A stretch of 64,000 nt of DNA from JAWWPY01 sp963822825 (GTDB taxonomy: Bacteria > Actinomycetota > Actinomycetes > Streptosporangiales > Streptosporangiaceae), in assembly GCA_963822825.1 (NCBI GenBank), contig CAWGIW010000021.1, positions 1 through 64,000 of the forward strand, written 5' to 3'. The notes beneath the pieces were generated by a model, which was not told where the DNA came from, ran no database searches, and saw nothing but the letters and a program-made list of their open reading frames with translations. Position 1 is the first letter of the stretch. Every line of letters begins with the position of its first letter. Below are positions 33,432 through 45,756 of this stretch, piece by piece. A program made the translations under genes and the position numbers.

Positions 33432-35272
33432 ATGCCCGTGACCCGGTACGCGACCGCGGCACTGGTCGCCGCGATACTGGTCATAGCCAGCGCGGCCTGC
33501 TCTCCCCGCACGGCCGCTGCGGGCGTAGGGCCGGATGCCCGCGGCACGAGCCCCGACGCACTGATGGCCGCCGCCGACGCCAAGGCTTGTGCGGAGCAGG
33601 ACCTTTTCCCGCCGGCGACGGCCGGTCAGGTCATGGCCGGCCGGCTCACCGTGCCGCATTTCCCCGCGGTGACGATCGACCCCGGGCGCGACGGCGCCGT
33701 CAACTGGTCGATGGACCCTTGGCACAATCCCTCGTGGACGGCCGACTTCATATCCGCGGAATGGGTGGAGCCGCTCATCAGCCGGTATCTGGCGGCGGCC
33801 CTCGAGCGGCCGCTTACCGGACCCGGGCCAAGGCCCTGCTGCAAGGCTGGCTGCGGCAGGTGCCACTGCCTGAGCGCAACCCGAGCGCCCTGATCTGTTC
33901 CGCTCAGGCGTTCCCGGGCCAGAACTGGATCGACAGCCAGATCCCCGCTCAGGTCAACTACTCCGCCCAGCACTGGATGGGGGCCTGGAATCACGGGCTC
34001 CTCCAGGACCTGGCGCTCCTGCGGATCGGCTGTGGCTATCCCGCGCACGCGTGGGGCGGGCAGCCAGTCAAGTGGCGGGCCATCGCCCGGCAGCAGATGC
34101 TCGACTCATTCGCCCCTAACCGGCTCGGGCCCGCAATAGACGCTCAGGGAGTGACCAACGAGCAGTCGACCGGCTATGCGAGCTTCGCCCACACCCTCTG
34201 GGTCGCCGCTGAGCAAGAACTGACCGCGTGCGGCTACCCGGTCCCGGCCATGATCAAGACCCGCGTCGCGCTCATGCCGATGTTCATCGCGCAATCTGTC
34301 CAACCCGACGGCAACGTGGCGCAGATCGGCGATACCTATCAGCTGCCGCCCGCCATGGTCCCCGGCAGCCCGGTCACCTACGCCGCGACGAAAGGGAGGC
34401 GAGGATCGCCCCCGGCGCAGCGGGTGGCCGTCTATTCGGCCGGCTACGTGTTCGGCCGCTCAGGATGGGGAACGAAAGCGAGGCCGTTTGGCCGTCAGTC
34501 GTTCTACTCGCTGCGGTTCGGCCCTGGCCGGGAGATCCACGGCCACGACGACCACATGTCGGTGACCTACTATGCGCGCGGCCGCAACCTGATCACCGAC
34601 AGCGGGCATGACGGCTATGTGGCGAGCGCCTACCGCGAGTACCTGCGCTCACCCGAGGCGCAGAACGTCCTGGTGATGCCCGGCGTGCCGTTCAACTCGG
34701 CCGCGCCCACCACCCTGACCCGCCAGTTCATCGGGACGTCCGGGCAGTTCTTCGAGTTCGCCGACACTGCCTTTGACGGTCATCCGCGCGACCGGAGCAT
34801 CTTTATCTCCCAGCGGCCCGACATGATGGTGGTGCTGGACAGTGCCACCGGCGCCCGCAGCTACCAGCAGCTATGGCACCTCGACCCGGCCCTGACCGTC
34901 ACCACGCTGACCCCGTCGTGCGCTGTCGCCCGCCCGCAGCCTGACGACGGTACCCGGCTGTGGATTTGCCAGGTGGCGCTGCCCGGGCAGGCCCTGCCGC
35001 CCGGCTCCACCCAGGTCATCCGCGGGCAGACCCACCCCTGGCAGGGGTGGGTGTCCAGGCAGATGCTCCAGCGGACTCCAGCGGATGTGGTGGCCATAAA
35101 CAGGACTGGGACCAGCACGGCGATACTGACCGTGGTCGTTCCGACCAGCCGCTCGGCCCCGGTGGCAACGCGGATCACCAGGCAGGCAGACGGGTGGCTC
35201 CGCCTTGAAGTGCGCACCGGCGGCAGCACCAAGCGCTTCCTGGTCAGCCTGGGCGGCTACATCATGCCGTAA
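33432..35272 (+). pseudogene. Heparinase II/III-like lipoprotein, one frameshift
   Basis: The start encodes a lipoprotein signal peptide (ATAALVAAILVIASAACS). One base is missing near 33818, after RYLAAALERPL; the protein resumes as AYRTRAKALLQGWL in another frame and runs to a full C-terminus. The second part has an alpha-helical toroid-like region and a beta-rich domain with HGHDDHMSVTYYARGRNLITDSGHDGY, the His/Tyr pattern of heparinase II/III-type polysaccharide lyases. It would cleave acidic polysaccharides outside the cell. ATG at 33432 is chosen because it opens the signal peptide. Confidence 0.75.
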
Positions 35273-35275
35273 CGG

Positions 35276-35331
35276 GCGGCCGGGGAAACGAGCGCCTGAA
35301 AGAGCGGCCGGGGAAACGAGCGCCTGAAAGA
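35276..35331. repeat. 28-bp tandem repeat, two copies
   Basis: GCGGCCGGGG followed by AAACGAGCGCCTGAAAGA starts at 35276 and again at 35304, identical. It lies between two convergent genes, just after the lyase stop codon. Confidence 0.85.
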
Positions 35332-35345
35332 ACGGAACATGCGGC

Positions 35346-35942
35346 TCAGGTCAGCTCGCCTGCCAGGCGTTCCTGCGCTTCGCTGATGACCGCCCAGACC
35401 ACCTTCCCGCTCCAGCCGTCCGGGGTGTATGAGCCCCACCGGTCACTGAGCCGCTCGACAAGCAGTAGCCCCCGCCCGCATTCTGCCTCCGGATCCACTT
35501 CGCGCCACGCCGGCGCCCGAGGGCTGCCGTCCCAGACCTGGATCAGCACATTCCGCTCGTCGGCGGCCAGCCAGAACCATACGGTGGGCAGCCCACTGGG
35601 CGGCTGGTCGCCGGCCTGACCGCCCGCCGGGCCAGTGGACACCTGGACCGCGTTGGTGACGATCTCGGACACCAGGAGTTCGGCGGTCTCGACCAGATGA
35701 TCGAGTCTCCATTCCCAGAGCACCAGCTTGGTGTGCAGCCGCGCACACGGCACCGCGCCCGGCAGGGCGCCGAGCTGGAGGTAGCTCCGCAGCGGCCACC
35801 CGTCCTCTGTGTCCAGCTGCTCCCGTTGTTGCGGAACGATGGAATGTACGGGCACGGACCGCAGGCGATCACGATCATGGGTCGGCCGGTCTAACTGCTG
35901 GGTCGAACGCGGAAAGCGAAGTCGCGACCGCGCGGCGGCCAT
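35346..35942 (-). CDS. RsbW-like ATP-binding regulatory protein
   Basis: A 198-residue GHKL-fold protein of the anti-sigma/serine-kinase type common in actinomycetes. The N box is ELLVSEIVTNAVQ (about residue 90), the G1 region DGSPRAP and the G2 region ECGRGLLLVERLSDRWG. The first 45 residues are Arg/Gln-rich and not part of the fold, so a later start is possible. Partners are usually an XRE regulator; the nearest such genes are not adjacent. Regulation of development or stress sigma factors is the family role. Confidence 0.82.
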   Translation of the reverse strand: MAAARSRLRFPRSTQQLDRPTHDRDRLRSVPVHSIVPQQREQLDTEDGWPLRSYLQLGALPGAVPCARLHTKLVLWEWRLDHLVETAELLVSEIVTNAVQVSTGPAGGQAGDQPPSGLPTVWFWLAADERNVLIQVWDGSPRAPAWREVDPEAECGRGLLLVERLSDRWGSYTPDGWSGKVVWAVISEAQERLAGELT

Positions 35943-36604
35943 GGTCCCGCTCAGGCATGGTCAGTAACTCCATCAATTCGTTCGGGCGCAGGCGTGCCTG
36001 CTTGCGAGCATCAACGCTCTGGCCAGCGCTGTCTAGTCCGCCCCAACCAGGCAGCTATGCGCGGAATGCGCTGGATCTCTGACTCCGAGTAACCAGCGCG
36101 TCTAGACTGTCGTCGGCGAAGCCCTCGTGAAGTGGCGGGTTTCCGGCGCCGAACGGACCGGGTACTCTCCGCTACCGCCGCCGTATGGAGCGGGCCTACC
36201 AGGCAAGAAGGGTTGAGCGCAGCGCACGCCGCCCCATCAGAAAGGCGTGGGGGCGCGCTGCCTCGTCACCTGAGGCGAGCCCGGCCGGGGTGGGCGCCAG
36301 GCGACCCAGAAGACAGCAAGTGCTGGCCGGACCGCTACCCGATTCTGGCCACGCCCTCTCGCCCTGCTGAGGATGAAAGATACGCGCCAGGCCGCCGTTC
36401 AGCAGAGATAGCTTGACGTCGAGATAAGTTTCGCCCTACGGTGAGTTCCGTAAGTTAGCTCGACGTCGAGATACCTTGCTGGCGGCTCCCTTCATTCTCT
36501 CCCATCGGGGCGCGAACCCGAAGGCCGCCGGGCCGATAGGTTCATGCAAGGCGTTCTGCGGCAGGATGCAGGAAGAGCCGGACAGGACAGGAGGCCAGCA
36601 GACA
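35943..36604. other. Long upstream region of acnA
   Basis: These 662 bases hold no convincing gene (frames at 36132 and 36185 lack codon bias and Shine-Dalgarno). The last 200 bases carry the two acnA operators. Confidence 0.5.
36409..36473 (+). promoter_or_regulatory. Two 18-bp palindromes upstream of aconitase (TamR-like operators)
   Basis: TAGCTTGACGTCGAGATA (36409-36426) and TAGCTCGACGTCGAGATA (36456-36473) differ at one base and are near-perfect palindromes around GACGTC, centres 47 bp apart. They resemble the type of site reported for the MarR-family regulator TamR at the Streptomyces aconitase promoter (from memory). No marR gene is in the window. Confidence 0.6.
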
Positions 36605-39337
<2,733 letters not shown>

Positions 39338-39338
39338 G

Positions 39339-39354
39339 CGGCCCCGCCGGGCCG
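39339..39354 (+). terminator. Short hairpin after acnA
   Basis: CGGCCC at 39339-39344 and GGGCCG at 39349-39354 with a 4-base loop, directly after the stop codon. Compact, GC-only, no T-run. Confidence 0.4.
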
Positions 39355-39416
39355 GACAGGCATGTAATCATGTAAACGTTGGCGGAGCGTGATGCGGCTG
39401 GCCCTTGGAGCACTGG

Positions 39417-40703
39417 ATGGCTGAACCCAGACTCGTAGTTGAGCACCGTGAGCACCTCTGGTACCTCCTGGCTGAGGCGGCCCAGCTGGAGCACATGATC
39501 ATGTGCCAGTACCTCTATGCGGGCTTCAGCCTGAAGCAGGACGCGGCCGAGGGTCTGACCGCGGAGCAGGCGGCCGCGGTCGCGAGGTGGCGGGAGGTGC
39601 TGCGCGGGATCGCGGTCGAGGAGATGCTCCATTTCGCGCTGGTCGCCAACCTCATGTCCTCGATCGGCGCCGCTCCGGTCATGACCAGGCCTAACTTCCC
39701 GCAGCGCTCGAATTACTTCCCCCCGGGCGTCCAGCTTGATCTGCTGCCATTCGGCGACGCCGCACTCACCCATTTCCTGTACCTGGAACGACCTGAGGGC
39801 ATGGAACGGCAGGACGCCGAGGGATTCGTTCCCGGCGCGCCCCCGCACGAGCCGGTGGAGCCGGGCGAGGCGCTGCCGCGGGTGCAGGATTTCGCCACCG
39901 TCGGGCATCTCTACCGGGGCATCGCCGAAGGGCTCAGCCATCTGGTCAGGACCCTGGGGGAAGGCGCCGTGTTCGTCGGGCCGCCCCGCACCCAGGCGAC
40001 CCCGGAGTTGTTCCGCTGGCCTAAGCTAATCGCCGTGACGGACCTGCGGTCCGCGCACGCGGCCATCGAGGAAATCATCGAGCAAGGCGAGGGCGCCCGC
40101 GGTGACTGGCGGTCCGCACACTACGGCCGCTTCCTGGCCATGTGGGAGGAGTACGGCGAACTACGCAAGCAGGACCCGTCATTCGAGCCGGCCCGGCCGG
40201 TCATCGCCGCCTTCACCCGGCAGCCCTTCGACGTCCCGCTGCCGCAGCCGGTGCTCACCGAGCCGGCGGCGGGCGCGGTCGCGGATCTGTTCAGCCTCGG
40301 CTACGAAGTACTGCTGCAGATGCTGACCCGGTTCTTCACCCACACGGATGAGAGTGATGAGCAGCTGGAGCTGCTGATCGACGGTGCTTTCGGGCTCATG
40401 ACCGGGGTCCTCGAGCCCCTCGGCTCGGCTCTCTCCCGGCTGGCCGCCGGAGCCGGCTACCCGGAGCGGACAGCGGGCCCGGTGTTCGAGATGTACTACC
40501 AGATGGGCAACTTCGTTCCCTCGCGGGAAGCCGCGTGGGCGGTGCTGAGTGAACGGGCCGCCGTGCTGGCGAATCGCTGTGCCAGCGCGGGCGCAGCGCA
40601 GGCCCTTCCCTCGGCCGTGAGCACGGCGGGGGAACGCGCGGCCGGCATCGCCGCCCAGCTTGCTGCGCATGTGCCGCCCGGACTTCGCGCCGTCACGGCG
40701 TGA
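39417..40703 (+). CDS. Ferritin-like enzyme (VioB/RebD-type N-terminal domain)
   Basis: A 428-residue protein. Residues 10-210 resemble the ferritin-like domain of VioB/RebD-type iminophenylpyruvate dimer synthases and related hypothetical proteins: EAAQLEHMIMCQYLYAGFSL, then VEEMLHFALVANLMSSIG give the paired Glu/His metal ligands. The second half is helical and unassigned. Full VioB proteins are about twice as long, so the reaction need not be the same. ATG at 39417 follows TTGGAG. It is coupled to an MFS gene by a GTGA overlap, which hints at a small-molecule product with its own exporter (inference). Confidence 0.7.
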   Translation: MAEPRLVVEHREHLWYLLAEAAQLEHMIMCQYLYAGFSLKQDAAEGLTAEQAAAVARWREVLRGIAVEEMLHFALVANLMSSIGAAPVMTRPNFPQRSNYFPPGVQLDLLPFGDAALTHFLYLERPEGMERQDAEGFVPGAPPHEPVEPGEALPRVQDFATVGHLYRGIAEGLSHLVRTLGEGAVFVGPPRTQATPELFRWPKLIAVTDLRSAHAAIEEIIEQGEGARGDWRSAHYGRFLAMWEEYGELRKQDPSFEPARPVIAAFTRQPFDVPLPQPVLTEPAAGAVADLFSLGYEVLLQMLTRFFTHTDESDEQLELLIDGAFGLMTGVLEPLGSALSRLAAGAGYPERTAGPVFEMYYQMGNFVPSREAAWAVLSERAAVLANRCASAGAAQALPSAVSTAGERAAGIAAQLAAHVPPGLRAVTA

Positions 40704-41988
40704 CCTCGCGCTCGCGGCCGCATCCCGTCAGTCCAGTCAGCGCTGGCCGCGCTGGTGACGGGGGGGCCGCGGGCCGACTCGGGCGCGCCGCCGCCATCCT
40801 CGTCATCGGCATCGTCGCGCTCGCGTTCAACCTGCGGGCCGCGATCACCAGCCTGCCGCCGGTTTTCCCCGAGCTGTCGGCCCAGCTGCGGTTGTCTTCG
40901 GCGGAGCTCGCCGTCCTCGCTTCCTTGCCCGTGCTGTGCTTCGCCGTTTTCTCCGGCGTGGCGGCGCCGCTCAGCCGCCGGTTCGGGGAAGAACGCGTGC
41001 TCGAGGCGGCGCTGGGCCTGCTGGCCGCGGGCCTGCTGCTGCGCGGGGCGCTGCCGGGGGCGATGCTGCTGCCGGGAACAGCGCTCGCCGGCGCCGCGAT
41101 CGCGCTGATGAATGTTCTGCTGCCCAGCCTGGTCAAGCGGCGTGCCCCGCGCCGGGCCGGGCTGCTGATCGGCGTCTACCTGCTGAGCCTGTCCGCCGGC
41201 TCGATCCTCAGCTCGCTGATCGCCGTTCCCGTGTACCGGGCCGGGGGTGGGTCGGTCCGGCTGGTTCTGGGCCTGTGGGCCGCGCCGGCCATAGTCGCCG
41301 CCGTGGCCTGGTTTCCGCAGAGCAGGTTCCGGTCCGGGCCGCCGGGCCCGGACGCGCCTCACCCTGACGCCCCGGGCCTGCCAGCCGGCTGCGGGTCTAC
41401 CGGCACGCGCTGACCTGGCAGGTCACCATATTCATGGGGCTGCAGAGCCTCACCTATTACGCCACGCTCTCGTGGCTGCCCACGATGTTCCGTGACCGCG
41501 GGGCCAGCGCCGTACACGCGGGCACCCTGCTGGCCCTGATGAACTTCGGCGGCGCCATCACGGCTCTGCTGGTCCCGGTGCTCGCGCACCGCGCCCCGAG
41601 CCAGCGCACCTTGATCGCGGGCGCGATCGCGGCGAGTGCGGCGGGCCTGGCCGGCGTCTGGTTCGCCCCCCTGGGCGAGGCCGTGGGCTGGATTCTCGTC
41701 CTGGGCCTGGGCCAGGGTGCGGCGCTCAGCCTGGCCATCTATTTCACGATGGCCCGGGCGCCCGATGCCGCGGCCTCCGCCTCCCTGTCCGGGTTCGCCC
41801 AGAGCGTCGGCTACCTGGTCGCCACGGTCGGCCCGCTGGCCGTCGGCTTCCTGCACGCCGCCACCGGCGGCTGGACCATCCCGATAGCGGCGCTGCTCGC
41901 CGTGCTCGGTTTCGAGCTCGCGGCGGGCTGGCAGGCGGCCCGGGCCAAAACCCTCCGCGGGTCCCAGCCACCGGCCCCCCTTCCATGA
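40700..41988 (+). pseudogene. MFS transporter of the CynX/NimT type, one frameshift
   Basis: A 12-helix transporter in two frames. The first 230 codons cover helices 1-6 (NLRAAITSLPPVFPEL is the CynX-type opening) and then run out of frame near 41385 to a TGA. The second frame resumes at LRVYRHALTWQVTIF and covers helices 7-12. One base is missing in a GC-rich loop between the two halves. The start GTG overlaps the stop of the ferritin-like gene (GTGA), showing coupling. If the shift is a sequencing error, the protein would be an intact 430-residue exporter. Confidence 0.82.
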
Positions 41989-42007
41989 CCGGCCCCATTC
42001 CATGATC
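41983..42007 (+). repeat. 25-bp direct repeat, left copy
   Basis: Identical over 25 bases to 44607-44631 (begins CCATGACCGG, ends CCATGATC). It contains the stop codon of the MFS gene. Confidence 0.9.
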
Positions 42008-42139
42008 CCGCGGGCGTGTTCCCGGCGCGATCGGGGATGGTACGCCGCCGGCGTGCGGCTGCTCGACACATTAACTGGCCATCCGCCCGTTGTAGCGTGT
42101 AGTGTGCGATCAGTTACAAAAAGTGATTTCGGGGGTGCG

Positions 42140-44179
42140 ATGAGATCACGCGAAGCGAGCTCAGCCTGGCCCGTGGCCGACCGTCCGGGCCGGCTCCAGC
42201 AGTGGTGGCTCGACCGGTCGGTGCGGGCGAAGGGCCTGACCGTGATCGCGATCCCGCTGATCGCCCTGATCGGCACCACCTCGGCGAGCCTGGCCCTGCA
42301 GCTCCAGGAACGCCAGGTACGCAGCGTCTCCCGGGCCGCCTCCGCCGTGATCACCTCGGCCGACCAGGTCCTGATCGACGCGATCAACGCGGAGACCGGC
42401 GTCCGCGGTTACGCCGCGACGCGCGAACCGGCCTTCCTTGCCCCCTACCGCGACGCGCTGACGCGGATCGGCGCGGACCGGAAGTCACTGCGGAACGCGG
42501 CTATCGCCCAAGGTGACAGCGGCCAGGAACGGGTGGCCGGCGCTACCGCCAGCCTGGCCTTCTCCGAGCTGGCGCAGCTGCGCTCGGCTGTCGCGGCGGG
42601 CGCCTCCGCCGGCGGCCTGCGCCCGGCCCTGGTGAGCGGGAAAGCGACCATGGACCGGCTGCGCGGCCAGATGGCCAGCCTTACGCGCGGCCCAACGGCT
42701 GAGATGAACGTCCATCGCAACAACATCAACGGGCTGGAAACGGCGATTGATCTGCTCAACATCGCCGGCCTGCTGCTGGGGATACTCGCCGGGCTGCTGG
42801 GCATAGCCCTGTTCGCCTCGGGCATCTCCCGCCGGGTCGCCGCCGCCGCGGCGAACGCGGACCGGCTGGGAGAAGGGCTGGCTCTCGAACCGGCCAGCCC
42901 CTCAGGTGACGAACTCGGGCACCTGGCAGGCTCGCTGGTGGCGGCCGAAGGGCTCCTGGCCAGCCGGGCTGCCGAGCTGACGGCCGCCCGGGATGAGGCG
43001 CTGAACGCCACGCGGGCCAAGAACGCGTTCCTGTCCAGCACGAGCCACGAGCTGCGGACACCGCTCAACTCCGTCCTCGGCTTCACCCAGCTCCTGGAGA
43101 TGTCCGACCTCAGCGGCGAAGACCATGACAGCGTCGAGCGGATCCTGGGCGCCGGGCGCCATCTGCTCGCCCTCATCAACGAGCTCATCGACATCGCCCG
43201 CATCGAGTCCGGTGAGCTCAGCCTCTCCGTCGAGCCGGTCGCGGTCCTTCCGCTGATCGAAGAGGCCAGCAGCCTCATGGGGCCCCTGGCCGCTGAACGC
43301 TCGATACGGCTCGTCCAGCACTGCCCGAATGCCGCCCTCGCGGCGTGCGCCGACCGGCAGCGGTTCGCCCAGATCCTGGTGAACCTGCTCTCCAACGCCG
43401 TCAAATACAACCGCCGTGGCGGCAGCATTACGATCACCTGCCGGGAAGAAGGCACCGGCCAGGCCAGCGTCACCATCTCCGACACCGGGCCAGGCATGTC
43501 CGAGGAAGACCTCACGCGCATTTTCATCCCCTTCGAGCGACTCGGAGCCGAGCAGACCGGGATCGAGGGCACCGGGATCGGGCTGCCCCTGGCCCGCGCC
43601 CTCGCCGAGGCGATGGGCGGACGGCTCAGCGCATCGAGCGTCCCCGGTGAAGGATCAGCCTTCACCGTCACCCTGCCGCGCGCCCCCGACGTGGCCCCCG
43701 TCGCGGCCCACCGCACGCCACCGGCGTCGGCGGCGTCGGCGGGGTCGGCGCAACGCCGGGGCGGACCCACCCTCAACGTCCTCTACATCGAGGACAACCC
43801 GGCCAACGTCGAGGTGGTCTCCCGGTTCCTGCGAGGCCGGCCAGGCATCAGCCTGCAGACCGCCGAGTCCGGCCAGGCCGGACTCGACTGCGCCATCCGC
43901 GACATTCCCGACCTCATCCTGCTCGATCTGCACCTGAGCGACATCCACGGCGAGGACGTCCTTAAGGAACTCAGAGCCGAGCCAGCCACCGCTGGCATCG
44001 CGGTCGTGGTCCTCTCCGCCGAGGCCGCCCCGCGTATCATCCGCCGTCTCCTGGCCAGCGGTGCGCTCGCCTATCTCACCAAGCCCCTCAACCTCACCGA
44101 GCTCGGCCATCTGCTCGACTCCTTCGCCCCCGCCCAAGATCACCAGGCCCTCACACCGGACCGAAAGGCACCAGCATGA
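42140..44179 (+). CDS. Hybrid sensor histidine kinase with CHASE3-like sensor and receiver domain
   Basis: A 679-residue membrane kinase. Order: helix 1 (about 32-55), extracytoplasmic CHASE3-like four-helix region (with INAETGVRGYAATREPAFLAPY), helix 2 (about 205-230), HAMP, HisKA with H303 in SHELRTPLNS, HATPase with N, G1 and G2 boxes (QILVNLLSNAVKYN, DTGPGMSEED, GIEGTGIGLPLA), then a receiver domain with D596 in LILLDLHLSD. The ATG at 42140 follows a G-run; the frame opens earlier at 42002. It is followed at 61 bases by a separate response regulator, so a His-Asp relay through both receivers is likely. Confidence 0.9.
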   Translation: MRSREASSAWPVADRPGRLQQWWLDRSVRAKGLTVIAIPLIALIGTTSASLALQLQERQVRSVSRAASAVITSADQVLIDAINAETGVRGYAATREPAFLAPYRDALTRIGADRKSLRNAAIAQGDSGQERVAGATASLAFSELAQLRSAVAAGASAGGLRPALVSGKATMDRLRGQMASLTRGPTAEMNVHRNNINGLETAIDLLNIAGLLLGILAGLLGIALFASGISRRVAAAAANADRLGEGLALEPASPSGDELGHLAGSLVAAEGLLASRAAELTAARDEALNATRAKNAFLSSTSHELRTPLNSVLGFTQLLEMSDLSGEDHDSVERILGAGRHLLALINELIDIARIESGELSLSVEPVAVLPLIEEASSLMGPLAAERSIRLVQHCPNAALAACADRQRFAQILVNLLSNAVKYNRRGGSITITCREEGTGQASVTISDTGPGMSEEDLTRIFIPFERLGAEQTGIEGTGIGLPLARALAEAMGGRLSASSVPGEGSAFTVTLPRAPDVAPVAAHRTPPASAASAGSAQRRGGPTLNVLYIEDNPANVEVVSRFLRGRPGISLQTAESGQAGLDCAIRDIPDLILLDLHLSDIHGEDVLKELRAEPATAGIAVVVLSAEAAPRIIRRLLASGALAYLTKPLNLTELGHLLDSFAPAQDHQALTPDRKAPA

Positions 44180-44240
44180 ATACCGTCCCCAGCACGATCG
44201 GCCCCAGGCGCCCCCGCTACGACCCGGGAAGGCCATCCCC

Positions 44241-44612
44241 GTGAACCGCTCCGTGCTCTACATCGAAGACGACCCGAACAACATCCGCCTGGTAGAACGG
44301 CTGATGCACAAGCGCCGCCCGGACACTGAGCTGCGCGTGGCCACCAGCGGCCACGACGGCATCACCGCAGCCATCAGCGAACAGCCCGCCCTCATCCTGC
44401 TCGACAACCGCCTCCCCGACGCGACCGGCTCCGTAGTCCTGCGCCAGCTCATCTCCGCAGAAGCCACCGCCGCGATCCCCGTCGTCATCGTCAGCGGTGA
44501 CTCAGGCCGGGCCATCGCCAGCGAACTCCTCGCGGCCGGCGCGGCCGGCTTCCTCGTGAAGCCCTACGACATCCACCAGCTCATGGCCATCATCGACCGC
44601 TACCTCCCATGA
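44241..44612 (+). CDS. Single-domain response regulator
   Basis: A 123-residue CheY-like receiver with no output domain. The acidic pocket (YIEDDP), the phospho-acceptor D55 in LILLDNRLPD, the Ser switch (VIVSGDSG) and the Lys in FLVKPYD are all present. The GTG at 44241 follows GGGAAGG at 8 bases. Encoded right after the hybrid kinase, its likely phosphodonor. Confidence 0.9.
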   Translation: MNRSVLYIEDDPNNIRLVERLMHKRRPDTELRVATSGHDGITAAISEQPALILLDNRLPDATGSVVLRQLISAEATAAIPVVIVSGDSGRAIASELLAAGAAGFLVKPYDIHQLMAIIDRYLP

Positions 44613-44631
44613 CCGGCCCCATTCCATGATC
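44607..44631 (+). repeat. 25-bp direct repeat, right copy
   Basis: Identical to 41983-42007. It contains the stop codon of the response regulator, so the kinase/regulator pair is bracketed by the two copies (2624 bp apart). Confidence 0.9.
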
Positions 44632-44709
44632 ACGGGAAGTCTTGGCGGCCCTCGGCTTCGCGTCCTGCCGTAGCCTGGCATTGCCTATACCGCCGAGAGG
44701 GGCCAGATC

Positions 44710-45756
44710 GTGGACGCGGCGAGCACGATCGGACGGCGCATCTCGCATGCCCGCAAGCTCCGGGGGCTGACGCAGACCGGGCTCGCTGGGCGCGCTCACG
44801 TGTCCAAGAGCCTCATCGCCCAGGTGGAGTCGGGTCATAAGCCGGCGACGCCCTCGCTGATCGCGGCGGTGTCCGGGGCGCTGGACGTCGATGTCACCGA
44901 ATTGACCGGCCAGCCCTACCGGGGCGAGAACGCGCGCACCGACCGTGTACACGCCGCGATCGCGCAGATGCGCCAGGCCCTGGTTTACTGGGACATCCCT
45001 CCCGCGCTGGACGTGCCGGCGCGTCCAGTAGACGTCCTGGCCGCCGAGACCCAGAACGTCAGCCGCCTGCGGATGCAGGCGGCCTACACCGAACTCGGCG
45101 CACTGCTGCCAGCATTGATCATGGAACTGGTCGTGCATGCCCACGAGGCACACGGCGCGCAGCGCGCCCGCGTGTTCCGCCTCCTGGCCGACACCTACGC
45201 CGCCGTCGACTCGATGGCCTACAAACTTGGCTACCTGGACCTGTTCGCGCTCGCGGTCGAGCGGATGTCGTGGGCAGCCGAGCAAGCCGATGACCCTCTG
45301 CTGCGGTCCGTCGCAGCGGTCCGCCGCTCGTCCGCGTTCCTGGAGACCGGGGCGTGGGACGGGGGGGCACGCCTGCTGGAACGCGCGGGACGCGATGTCA
45401 GCGCCGGGGGAATGCCAGATGATCAGGCTGCCTTGAGCGTGCTCGGCACTGTCCACCTCCGGGCGGCAATCATGGCGGCGCGGGCAGGCCACGCCGGCTC
45501 GGCATGGGACAGCATGGGCAGCGCGCGGCAGGTCTCCGATCGTGTCGGCCGTGACACCCGCGACTACGGGCTGTTGTTCGGCCCAGCCAATGTCGCCATC
45601 CACGAAGTAGCCGTCGCGATCGAACTCGGAGACGCTGACGAGGCCATCCGCCGGGGCGCGGACCTGGAACTCCCGGCCGACACGCCCCGCGAACGATCCA
45701 GCCACCATTACATTGACCTGTCCCGCGCCTGGCTCTGGCAGCGCGACACCGCTAAG
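44710..45756 (+). pseudogene. 5' part of split XRE/TPR regulator gene
   Basis: 349 codons of an XRE regulator: HTH at about residues 6-62 (GRRISHARKLRGLTQTGLAGRA, HVSKSLIAQVESGHKPATPSL), then TPR-like helices. The element inserted at 45757 adds PRSTV and a stop. The missing 50 codons are at 47478-47630 and rejoin in frame through the 5-bp target CTAAG, giving 399 residues. Most of the domain structure is kept, so the truncated protein may still bind DNA. Confidence 0.9.

Noticed and set aside
36132..36416. Small gene upstream of acnA
   Set aside because: Composition is random-like, there is no Shine-Dalgarno, and the region ends in regulatory palindromes.
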